From: Armillaria gallica
Lineage: Eukaryota > Basidiomycota > Agaricomycetes > Agaricales > Physalacriaceae
NCBI GenBank assembly: GCA_037576215.1
Contig: JBANDB010000007.1
Coordinates: 1,209,001 to 1,273,000 of the forward strand
Length of the DNA: 64,000 bases
Direction: 5' to 3'
Positions 11,578-22,230 of this stretch are shown one piece after another (the stretch's first letter is position 1; each line of letters begins with the position of its first letter). Made by a program: the position numbers and the translations under genes. Under the pieces are notes generated by a model. It was not told the DNA's origin. It saw nothing but the letters and a program-made list of their open reading frames with translations, and did no database searches.

Positions 11578-13035
11578 AGTAACGTTTGTGCAGAGCTAAA
11601 AAGGGCCATAATATGTGAGTACGGAGGAGGAACGTCAAAAGTAAATTATGTCAATGAGCTTCACGTTTTCCCCTGTGGCTATGTTCCGGTAAGTGCCCGA
11701 GCCGAATATGAATAATATATGCATCATCAGAGCGACAAAACGCAGACAACGTTGCTCGACTCGATTTGAACCTCGGCGTCACGGCGCAGACTTCTGTGAA
11801 GAGTAATAAACCTGAAATGCACTCCCGTCACTGAGTATTAATCATTGAGGGACTTTTCTGTAAATGGAGGCTGAAATGAATCAACTTGGTCAAGTATTAC
11901 GCGCTAGTCACCGCCGCCACCCGTTGACACGTTCACACTTTAGTGTATCGACTTGGATAGATCCCAAACTAAAGGCAGCCGGAGACCACTCTAATCGCAG
12001 ACTGAGAGCGTCGTGGACCTTGATCAAGTGCTTGCGCATGAGCGATTGAGCAGTTACTAGTGCCTGGACCTTTCGTCTGCTGCCCGGCGCCCGATCTCGT
12101 CGTGGCGGGAATATTTCCGAGGCATGATGGGGCATGATCTGGTGGCTCAGGGACAGGAAATTTAGCTGGTTGAACACACCGGTTGAGGACGACCCGGCTT
12201 GCCACGGCATTCGGCAGGTTCGGTGCCGCCGGTTGAGTTACGATGCCTTGCGTATTTGTATGCTCGTCCTAGGTACCGGTGATCAATCGATTAACTTCAT
12301 GCAATTCGCGAAAATACGAAAATACCCGATGCTCTTGGCCTTGGCCAAACAGAACAATGAAGCGCCGGTATACATCGAGCTTACTGCATGTAAGCGTGGT
12401 GAACTTGGCTCAAGTGCCCTGAGCGACGCCGACAAGATCAGGCAGAGACTGCCCCTTCCGCCTAGGTGGATTGTTTACCGATTTGGACAAATGGTGTCGA
12501 TAATTTCATGCTGCAGGTTTTTCCAGGATTACCTGACTCGCGGAAACCCCACGCGTCTACAGGATGTTTGGTGAAATTCAAATGTAGCAGAGGGGTTAAG
12601 ATGTAAGTAAGCATTCTGGGAAGAGAAAAATTGGTCGATTCCATCTGATTCCGCGGTAAAAGATTGACTCGCTCTATCTCGAGTAGAGTGTACAGGACGA
12701 TGAGCACTCCATAGATAGTGGTCAATTCTTGAGAATTCGTGTCTACCGAGAACAGTTAGATAAAGCGACATGGGAGCGGCAAACGTTCGAACGTTAGTGA
12801 CTTCCAAGTTCCAAACAAACAAGTAGAGCACTCCACAGCAAGGAAGCTTTTAGCGTGAAGACTCATCATCAACATTACCTGGACCTATTGAATACCCGCC
12901 TGGACACGATTAATATTTTTTCTTCTGAAATTTCTATTCGAGAACGCCCTTGAATCCGGTAGATGAGTAGACGATTTTCACCATAATCGCGAAATACCCT
13001 ACGCCTCGCATTCTATACGATTTGAACCTATCTTG
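11578..13035. other. Gene-poor interval of 1.4 kb
   Basis: Bases 11578-11750 should hold the promoter of the Zn2Cys6 gene. A plus-strand frame of 146 codons at 12134-12574 and short minus-strand frames at 12462-12831 show no domain, no conserved motif and no plausible partner exons. I treat them as chance frames. Confidence 0.45.
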
Positions 13036-14652
13036 TCATCCATCAACCAAGTCCTCCCAGGGTGGTACGATATGCACCACTAACCCTTCCTCTTCCATCG
13101 CCCACAAACGCCCAAACCGCGGGTCTTTAAGTTTGAGGTCATGGTATTCCAAACGTCGGAGCACTAGAGTCAATACTTCTAGACGTGAAACGGGAGTGGG
13201 AAGGGTTCGCCTAGATTCCACCATTTCATAGAACTCTGAGCACGCAAATGGTGCTGAATTGCTGTTGTATCCGCTGAATTCTTTCAGGACAAGTTCGCGT
13301 AGACAAGGTAAAAGAGATGGTTGTGTTTCTGAAATCAAAAGAGCAGCGTAAATGGTGAGATGAGGCATAGAGCTGTTCGAAACGTTCCATCCTCCCATCG
13401 TCATACTGAGGACGGTCAAGGATGATCTGATCGATGGTAGAGTAGCAAACCGGGTGAAGGACAGAATGGATCCCGCATGAAAGGTGCGGATGGAGCAACA
13501 CGACCGCTCTGCAATACGGCTCATCGTGTTGATGGCCTCATCATCCCATTTACTCTCTTTCCCGTCGATTTCTTCGAGAGCCGGAAATGTCCCAGCAGAC
13601 AAGATCTTCAGTTCATGGGATGTACATGTTATGCTGCGCAGACTTTCATGGAATATCGGCGATGGACTGGTGTCCCGCGAACTAACCATACTGGAGAAAG
13701 CAAATTTCACGAGATTGGGTGCCTGCCTGAGGAGGTCGTTTACTTCGCTAGGATTGCGAAAGTAACCGTCAAAGACATGTAGCTGGGGAAGCGGAACTGG
13801 GAGGTCGAATACTGGGATGCAATGGATCTTTGCTTCTACGAGAGCGGGTGCGGCGGAAAAGAATGAATAGGGCTCGGGTACGATGGCTCCATCTCCGTAG
13901 TAATTCATGACAAACACTGCCAGGTAGCGAAGTCGAGGTAGACGATCGCTCACCCGGGAGAACATTGACAACGTACTCGGTGACAGCGTGATTTTCAGGG
14001 TCTCCCACCGAAGCGAGTGACGAACAATCAACGCCACAACTTGGCGGATTGTATCGCCGTCAGCATTGCGATACAGATTAATATCCAGGTGGAGGGGACA
14101 CTCAGATGAAAGGTCTAGATGTCGTTGAAGAGCCAGAGGAATTTTGCAGGGATGAACTTGAAGGTCAAGATGTGTACGGATGGTAGACCATAGTACAGGC
14201 GACGTGGTAGCGACAGTCCTCCAGAAACAACACACATGCCCGAACACCCAGGGAGCATTTGTGGAATTGAGGGTGCATGTTTCATCCTTGGACACCAATT
14301 CGAAGATATGCAGAAGGATCTCTGCTGGAATGCGACGAACAGGAGCCATGAGAGATCGCTGCGCGTCGAGCTCAGATTGGATTTGACGTTGTTCGGCACG
14401 GAGACGGTCTGCCACAGCCTCAAGTTCCGACAATTTAGAATCAAGGGCAGAGAGACGACGCTCTAAGCGCTGAGAGCTGTCATCTAGTGAAGGTAGATCA
14501 ACAGTAAGCGACGACTCTCCCGACCGCAATAGTTCCATGACATGAACTCCACTCGAACTCAAATTGCGGCTGGCTGAGAATGGGATAGGATTTTCGGTGA
14601 ATCCACACCGAGAGCAATTTTTGTTCATCTGAAGCAATTGCATTGTCAGCAC
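13036..14652 (-). CDS. F-box protein with N-terminal coiled coil, single exon
   Basis: An intronless frame of 538 residues in the commonest agaricomycete F-box layout. A short Cys-containing head (NKNCSRCGF) is followed by a coiled coil (about residues 55-100: RLERRLSALDSKLSELEAVA, DRLRAEQRQIQSEL). Then comes the F-box (PVRRIPAEILLHIFELV, HVCCFWRTVATTSPVLWSTI) and about 380 residues of irregular leucine-rich sequence. The likely role is a substrate adaptor of an SCF ubiquitin ligase. The start may be the second Met (about 14643) or the third. The C-terminus ends in a Trp/acidic segment (IVPPWEDLVDG) often seen in this family. No break is present. Confidence 0.85.
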   Translation of the reverse strand: MLTMQLLQMNKNCSRCGFTENPIPFSASRNLSSSGVHVMELLRSGESSLTVDLPSLDDSSQRLERRLSALDSKLSELEAVADRLRAEQRQIQSELDAQRSLMAPVRRIPAEILLHIFELVSKDETCTLNSTNAPWVFGHVCCFWRTVATTSPVLWSTIRTHLDLQVHPCKIPLALQRHLDLSSECPLHLDINLYRNADGDTIRQVVALIVRHSLRWETLKITLSPSTLSMFSRVSDRLPRLRYLAVFVMNYYGDGAIVPEPYSFFSAAPALVEAKIHCIPVFDLPVPLPQLHVFDGYFRNPSEVNDLLRQAPNLVKFAFSSMVSSRDTSPSPIFHESLRSITCTSHELKILSAGTFPALEEIDGKESKWDDEAINTMSRIAERSCCSIRTFHAGSILSFTRFATLPSIRSSLTVLSMTMGGWNVSNSSMPHLTIYAALLISETQPSLLPCLRELVLKEFSGYNSNSAPFACSEFYEMVESRRTLPTPVSRLEVLTLVLRRLEYHDLKLKDPRFGRLWAMEEEGLVVHIVPPWEDLVDG

Positions 14653-15112
14653 GCTGCTTTCTACCCTATAAAGCTACCTGAATCATACCGCATCAAAAGT
14701 TATACTTCGGGAATAAAATTCTATTAGAAAGCGCAACGGCAGATAAATAGTCAAGATAACTTACTAGTAGACTTTCAACTGCGAAGTCCAGTCATTCTCC
14801 CGTGATACCTTCAGAAAGACCCAACAACGTTGTTGGTAGTCACGGTTGGAGAAATGTCGAAAATCCCACGCCACAATTTCCCACCTTCTTGACTTCCACT
14901 TTGTCAAACCTTAGTAAAGCGTAAGCTATCCAAATCTCACAGAAACTCTCGCCCTCCGCTCGAATTTCGACCTTCATCAATACAACGATGCAAATACTTG
15001 ATTCGGCGAGTCATCCCTAACCTGATCATACACGATTTACCAACGAGACTTCATCGGCATATATACATGTTTGTCAAATGCCATTTCTAATGGTCAAGAT
15101 GATGAAACGTTT
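14653..15112. other. Intergenic between F-box and GH127 genes
   Basis: Promoter side of the F-box gene and 3' flank of the GH127 gene. No coding frame, repeat or RNA is recognisable. Confidence 0.5.
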
Positions 15113-18100
15113 CTATGGTTCGGTTTCCGTTATTCCTGACAAAGGAACCTGCTCCAAATATATATCATCCGACCCATTAGGTTGAAGGCTGTTTGACTTG
15201 AAGACCGGGAATTCACTAATACGCAGCTTTGTCGCCTGCAAGCAAATCAACAATAGCAAGACACGAGCGGCACAAAACCACCTACCCCAAACGGTGACAG
15301 CACGATCACCCTCTCAGGCCCGACACAGTCTGGATTCTCAGGCGGACTGGCAGCAAACATATCGCCGTCTACGGGCCAATCAACGAGACAGGCCGTCGCG
15401 GTAATCGCCACTGGAGGTAACCCATAATCCCAAACCGGTGAAGGCAAATTAGAGACCTGACGCTGGTAGAACTTCAACGTCGAAGGATCAATAGCGTATT
15501 CCCAATCTTCCTTGGCATCATATTGGAGATCCACAGCAAGGCTTTGGCGTGGGTCGGTCTTAAGAACCGTCTCTGAACGTTGGACTAACGGGAATTTGGA
15601 TAATTGCGTCAGTGAAGCGCCTGTAGAACTACGCAGCGACATACTATCAAAGGCGTAATTCAGAGGACCTCTGTGGACTGCTATGGAACCGTGGGGCCTG
15701 TTCTCTGAGACAGCATTTATGAGGAAATAGCTTCTACAGCGGTGAAGGGAAAGCGTACATACCGATGGTAATATCCGCAGGAAGTTCAAGTGCGATCTCT
15801 GTGGTCCCTGCACCAATATTGACAGGCTGCAACCCGTTCTCGTTGGGTGTCAAGGCCTTGGGAGCGCCACCGTTGATCGAAATCGTTCCGCCAATAACCC
15901 ACTTCGGGATACGAACGAAGTAAGTAAACGCTTTCATCGCCATAACCGTCGTCACGAGCGTGTCGCTGAATGGATATTGTGTGTCCACGTCAACCGACAC
16001 TGCATTATCTACAGAGAGGTAAGAACAGAAATCTTAGATGCTTAGAATGGAAAGTAACATACCTTTCGCCAAGACAGTAGATGTACTGAAAGGGCCAAGG
16101 AAGAGATGAACTAGCGACTCGCCATCCCCGGTTGTTAAAAATGCATTGGTGATGTACTTTGGCCATCCCTGAGGGAAATTGACTGTACAGCACCTAACGG
16201 AAATGAAATAAAGCGTGAATATCCAGCCAGGTGAATTCTCCTACGGATAATTGGGTTCCAGACCGAAGATGTTTGATTCAGGTCTTGAAGATTTAGAATT
16301 AGAGAGTATGCTTAGAAATATCGATACTTACCCATCTTCCGGGAATGGATTCCTGAAAAAGGTCGGTCGGGAACAACGATATCAATTGCATAGTAACTCA
16401 CGGTGTCATATTCTTCGCAGCTATCTGATTCGATTGTGCTAGGTACTGCCTGCCCCACATATCTGGTTCACATATTAGTACCTACAACGGCACCAGACAC
16501 AGGAACTTACTTGCAGTTATTGTTGCAGGCAAGGCATTATAAGCCACCCGTTCGATCTACGCACGACGGTCATTCACAAAGACTAACGATGCGAGTGAAA
16601 CAATATACCCGATCAGCGTACTTTGGGTCTCCTGAAACTTGATAGAGGTAGGAACCTCTGCGAAGAAACGCGTTTGCATAAAGTGACGGCCATGGTGATA
16701 GAGACATACGAGAACATTAGTTCCTACATATTCTTTAGAGTCAAAGGCCATCACGAAAACATAGGAATGCTGACCACGACTAAGCAGAGCTCTGTCCTAC
16801 AAAATGATAGCGTCAGTGACAACGAGAGAAACGGTGACTGGTGAACCCACCCTCGAACTGCTTCTAATCCAGCCAGCATTTCATCTGCAGCATATGCCCC
16901 AGACGGTCTCCCATGATAGCGGAACATCAAATCCCACCCATCGCTTGCCGCTCGTAGATCCGACACGTTGTGCGTAAACCGATAAGTAGAAGGCAGCGCT
17001 TTCATACCTTCTGCCATATTTACACCGTGCCACTGCGGCGAGATGACACGAGTTAGACAATGTTTGTGCAGGAAAGGACAGTGTTACCGAAAGTTCAAGG
17101 CCAAACGGGTTTTCCAGCGTCTCCACTAGATGTCAGTCGCGTGAAGTTTAAGCAATCTCACGTCAAAAACGAAAGAACCTTACCTGCCACTGTAGGGAAG
17201 TACTAGCGCAAGATTTCAAAGTTAATCAGAGACATGTTAGAATGCGGCAAGTTCACCTCTTCAGAAAATACCTTCTCCCAAGGAACACCGCTCCATTTAA
17301 GTCTCACCATGGTGTCCACAAGAAGATCCTCCTGTCCTTGTGGATGGTAGTCGTGCAGCCTGAGAACGTGTTTGACAAATCTGCAATATAAATGGCAAGA
17401 GCATCGAACGACATACCACTGTAGCACCATAACAAAGTCTTCCCAGCGTGTCTGTGCCCATTTATCTACTCCCAGTCCTTCCCGAAGCATCTTATTCGCA
17501 ACTACAACAAACTTGTGGAGTGCAGTTACGACACGGTCAGTCAATGCGGGGTTGTATTCAACCATTTGAATGGCGCCAAAAAAGAATGGATATCTATACA
17601 AGACTCTCAGTGAAGTCATTCGTCATGAGGCAAACAGAATATACCTTCCCCACAAGAAACGTGGCTTGTCCGTTCCAACCTCGGGGCCTAACCATCCAGT
17701 CTCATCCTGGTGATCCAAAACGTAATCGAGGAACTCTTGGGTCTTGTTCATGATGACGGTATGGTTAACGAGGATGCCATTTGACACCATTGCGTTCTAT
17801 TTTTCAACATCTGGTGGGTGTGTGGATGGACACTTGTAGCTCGACTTACGAACCAATAGCTACCGGCTGCATAATCATCGGTAAGCGTAAGGGATAACAC
17901 ATTCAAAGCCGCACCTTCCTCCAAGTATGAGTAATATGAATCTCCTCCGATCCAGTCGGTTTTTGAAACTCTAAAAACGATAAGTTTGATGGTTAAATCT
18001 GACAGTTTGAGAGTACTGGACTTACAGATCGTAGAATTCATGCATATGCCCAGCAATGCCATTTGTTTGTACAACAAGCTTGAAGGAATCCCGTTATCGA

Positions 18101-18306
18101 TGCAAAACCGGGAGAATGTCTCAAGTCGCCTACCTGGTCGTATAGCCATCCCGCAGGTCTGATTTCGCCCAGAGGGAGCGTCAAGAACTTTTTTGAAACC
18201 ACTGCTTCCCAATGAGCACGTTCAATGATGGAAATAGACAGAGCGTACAGCTGCAAGACCCGCGTGTAATCAAACTCAAGGCGCCAAAGGCCTTGAAGAC
18301 ATACAT
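15113..18306 (-). CDS. GH127-type beta-L-arabinofuranosidase-like glycoside hydrolase (DUF1680)
   Basis: Glycosidase of the family whose characterised members release beta-linked L-arabinofuranose. The frame is broken into about 21 exons, most with GT-AG introns of 45-60 nt. Landmarks in order: TLPLGEIRPAGWLYDQ (N-terminal entry motif), NGIAGHMHEFY, GWLGPEVGTDKP, WHGVNMAEG, YAADEMLAGLE, GTELC, YLYQVSGDPKYADR, AYNALPATIT, MWGRQYLAQSNQ, CCTVNFPQGWPKYIT, FVRIPKW and a final KLRISEFPV. In the characterised bacterial enzyme the zinc site uses Glu-x-Cys and a Cys-Cys pair, with an acid/base Glu. Here ELC, CC and the ADE Glu occupy those places, so activity is expected. The end is the TAG at 15113-15115. 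The start is uncertain: the ATG at 18306 gives only a weak signal peptide, so secretion is not proven. Confidence 0.87.
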
Positions 18307-19866
18307 CACGATAGGTCAAGGATACAGAGATAAGAAGTCATTCCGAACTCGTGCACCCAAACTTTTAACAGAAGCCGTGGACCGATCCGAGCGGGCCGTT
18401 GTAAGGAGCATGCGTCAGAGTTATCGAAACGACACAAAATGCACGATAACGCTTATCAGTTTCGAAGCCGCCATGATTGGTCAACACGCGGTGAAATTTC
18501 GGAAAAGGAGAGATATATCCATTAGTTCGAATCCTTGTTGCAGTTTTCATCTTAAAAAGATAACACTTTAGAACGCAGATATCTAGACCATGGTGGTGGC
18601 AAGGGAAGATAACCAAGCGTGGGAAACGTGAAATGACCTGCCTTAATCAGAGTCTCCCCTCTTGAAATAATGCCATTAAAAGCTTCCACTGCCGAGGGAC
18701 GCGGACGCTGCTTTCGTTTGAATCAACTCTGCATCGTGTCCGCTAGATCATATTCTACTTTATGGACTTATGACTATCCAGAATATCGTCCAGGAATCTG
18801 TCAAACGTCTTCATGACTTGTGAGGTATACTTAGGTCCTCTTTTTGGCCCGCAAGACTAGGGACTCAGCCAAAACCAGTATCGTTATGTCGCGACTCAGA
18901 TTATACTCTAGAATCGGATTGAATACAAAAGCTATGCGATCCTTCTTACCTTTCAAGAGGCTTCGGACGGGTTGTCTCCGAGTCAATAGACGCTATCGAT
19001 CTCGTCTCGTTTTGCGTCTTGTGGCCATCGTTTTGACGGTCTGTATATCGCGGACATCTTTTCATGCCTTCCTATTGAGATCCGACGCTCAGTTAGCCCT
19101 ATGTGACCCGTGAGACGGGGATTACCACCGTATGACTTCCCGTCGCTGTAACCAACATTACATCACATCCTACATTTATCAGTACAGTCTTCGTTCCATG
19201 GTCTGTCAAAATGTGACGCGTACTACACAAACACACACACACAAAAAGCCTGATAAATTGCCTCAGTCCTGTCTCGACCCTAGGTGCGATTTCCTCGCTT
19301 GAATTTCATGTTGCCAGTTGAGCTCCCATGATCTTTCAAGAAATAATCGGATTTTCAACGCTTGTACTTGAAAAGGGTTAAGCCTACCCACCTTCTCTGT
19401 CCACCAAATCTGCAACACTTGCTGCTCCAACCAGTGTCCTTTCTTTGCGGTATCTATATACGTCGTTTCATCCGTTTCTAGGATGGATTCCCCAGCGCCC
19501 CACTCGCCAACACTACAACAGTTTTACGATACTCCTAACGCCGTCGTTCGAGACTTATATGGTCAAGACGCCCGTGGATAACTTAACCGCCTAGTCACCG
19601 TGATATTTGTTTACTATCCTCCCCTTAATGCGCTTAGACCTCTACAGGCGGTTGGTTGGCTAATGACTGTTATCGGTGTGTGAAGTTCTTGCTTCTGCCA
19701 GTGGATATCCAAGGGTTGTCAATCGGTACGACGTGCGAACGTCCAATTCTCAATCAAATCATCTGCTTTAACGGACATGAAACATCAATTAAGTCTGCTA
19801 CTGAACACGAAACGAAATACAAAACTCGAAGAAAGTCCACACTCGAGAAGATCAGAATTGCATGGA
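18307..19866. other. Gene-poor interval of 1.5 kb
   Basis: Promoter side of the GH127 gene. An 89-codon plus frame at 18844-19113 is basic but has no domain or splice partners. Bases 19220-19240 hold a short CA run (acacacacac). Nothing else is supported. Confidence 0.45.
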
Positions 19867-21532
19867 CTACCGCGTCGTCACCGTATCAAATCCGGACTGG
19901 CTCTTAAACAGCGCATCAAAAACCGGATCATTAAATGTACCCCCTAACCCATATGCGTCTTCCTCAGACAAGTCACTGCCCTCGGTTTCTGTATCTGAGA
20001 AGTCATCATCCCCAAATATCTTCACCTGCGGCATACCCACCTCCATCTCCGTTAGGTAGTCGACACAAGTGTTCGCATTAGCGCTACTAACATGGACGTC
20101 GACCTCTCGGAGAGCACTCGTCCCCCGTACTCGAAGGACGCCCAATATTACATCAATCCCCAGGCTATCGATCCCCTCTATGTCGAAGCTGCGCAAACAT
20201 AGTGTCTCGAGTTTCGGACAGGGACGTGAACCATCTGGCAAAGGGAGAAGGCATTTTACCGCCGTCCACTCTATCTCCAAATGCCGGACGTTCATGAGGA
20301 ATTGGTGCATGGACTCCAGAGAAGCGGATATATCCTTCAGTACCACCCTCTCCATCAGCGGGAAGGTAAGACCAGCAAGGACATCGCCAGGGTCAATGGC
20401 AAGCGCATCTCCTGGATACCTATCGTTCTCCAGTGTCACCTGCCGTACATTGGGTCCAATGAACAGCTTTGCCAGTCCAGGGCATGCCGTGTCGGCACGG
20501 TAGCCGATAGAAACGTCTTCTAGCATTGGAAGAGTAATTGGACGAACTGCGACGTCGCCGCGGCTAGAAGGTCCAGCATCATTCATTAAACGCAACTTTC
20601 TCAGACTTGAAGCACACGCAGAGAGGATCCCATGCATGTCTGCCATCGAAGGGCGTACGTCAGGTGAGAGCGAAGTGATTTCGAGAATTTCCAGATCGCG
20701 AAGCACAGTGAGAGAGGACCACTCTGCGTAGATGCCCCGGAGGGTGAGAGTGCGAAGGCGATTGGTGCGGGGATCCAGCACGAAAGGCGTGTTAAGAGCG
20801 GCCGGCTGGAATTGAGAAGCATGGCTGATATAGTCGTTACATCGCATTATAGTGAGGCTCTCGAGTAGAGGCGCGGGGGCATTACTTAAATAGAAAAGGG
20901 CGACATGCATGGGGAACCAAGTATCCGTGAGTATGGAAAAGGACCGCCAACGGTGTATGTGCGGGTGTAGCATGGTCATGACAGTCATCATGTGTTGATA
21001 AGAGAAGGGTGGAGTGTAACGACACTCGGGTTCGACACTGATGACGATCGCCAGTTAACCAATAGAAGAAAACATAAGAGATAAGAACATACCTCGGCTC
21101 TGAGAAGTCCCAGTCGGGGTCTCTGGCATCGATAATTATGTCGAGGGTTTGGTTACGAGATAGCGAGAGATGGGAGGAGAGATGAGATGTGTGGAAGAGA
21201 GATAGCCTCTGTCCGTTATGACATGTTTTATGGATGGAAGCAATCGTAGCGCAGAGACTCGTCCACAGTGCTGATGTATTACGAGCAACCATACGCCAGT
21301 GTCTGCTAACAGCAGACAGGCGTGTGGGCATCTTGACGCTCTCCGAGTCGAACAATGGGCTTTCCTTCCCTTCCGTCGCCACTGGAATGCCATGGGTCGC
21401 CAAAGAGAATATGTACGTGAGAAGCTCGACGGGAAGAGTGTCGACAGGGGAGCAAGCTCTGAAATCGTACTTTGGCCAAAAGGTAGCCATTGTCTGGCGG
21501 GCGCGCTTTGATGCAGGCAGGGGGGAAAGCAA
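19867..21532 (-). CDS. F-box/LRR protein, two exons
   Basis: Exon 1 (21093-21532) carries the F-box: VDTLPVELLTYIFSLATHGI, then RLSAVSRHWRMVARNTSALW. A GT-AG intron (21038-21092) joins FSEP to SVEPECRYTPPF, after which exon 2 runs open to the stop at 19867. The body is a leucine-rich scaffold (LRTLTLRGIYAEW, LEILEITSLS, LRKLRLMNDAG) and ends in an acidic tail (DDDFSDTETEGSDLSEED). Protein length is about 520 residues. The start is either the first ATG (21532) or MATFW at about 21490. A TATATTTA on the minus strand near 21555 favours the inner ATG because it leaves a normal promoter distance. The likely role is substrate adaptor of SCF ligase; the target is unknown. Confidence 0.82.
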
Positions 21533-22230
21533 TCACGTCGGTCAAGACGAGCCTTAAATATACCTGTATCCAATAAATTCGTTCCTTTGTTTCATTGGAT
21601 CCGCTAGAACAAAAAGAACTGAACCATAATCAGGAAATTGCAATCAAAAAATAATATCAATAGGACACGCCTTGTGCGCTTGTCTTATTGTTCTGTCGCG
21701 ACCGTGCGATGTTGTTAGCAAGGCTAGAAGCCAAGCTGAATTGAAGGGGGAAGGATGGAAAGTAAAACGAAAGGCTAGAAGAGGAAGGAAAAAGGGAATG
21801 GAATGGAACGGAGAACGGGGTATCGGTGGCCTTTTCTTGAGGACTTTATAATAAGTTTCACTCTACCTTCCATAACATGACTGAACAAAGGGAAGTCGAA
21901 ATGGGTACGTGACAGATCTGAGATCTACTACTAAGCGTGACTCGGACACAGCTTCCGATGTGAAAATGAGAATAAAGTTGAAAGAACTGTCCTAATATAG
22001 CAAGTCGCAAGAGCAGCATCCTGCGCTTTCATATGGCGCTTTCTTTGGACCTGAGAGCAACGAGGCTCGTATCAATCGATATCCGACATACAAAAAAACA
22101 TAAGAATATTATACACATATCCTCAGAGCTACATAGTACATATTGCCTTCGTTGATTATGATCTGCAGCGTGCACTGATTCGTCCCTTCCACGTAAGAAA
22201 ATGAGAAAATGCGCTACGCATTCAGTGTCG
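21533..22230. other. Intergenic, purine-rich on the plus strand
   Basis: Bases 21730-21830 are a long purine tract on plus (CT-rich on the F-box coding strand), a common feature of fungal promoters. The remainder is the 3' flank of the next gene. No frame is supported. Confidence 0.5.

Noticed and set aside
12134..12574. 146-codon plus frame as a gene
   Set aside because: No domain, no splice partners and no promoter signs. Chance frame in a gene-poor stretch.
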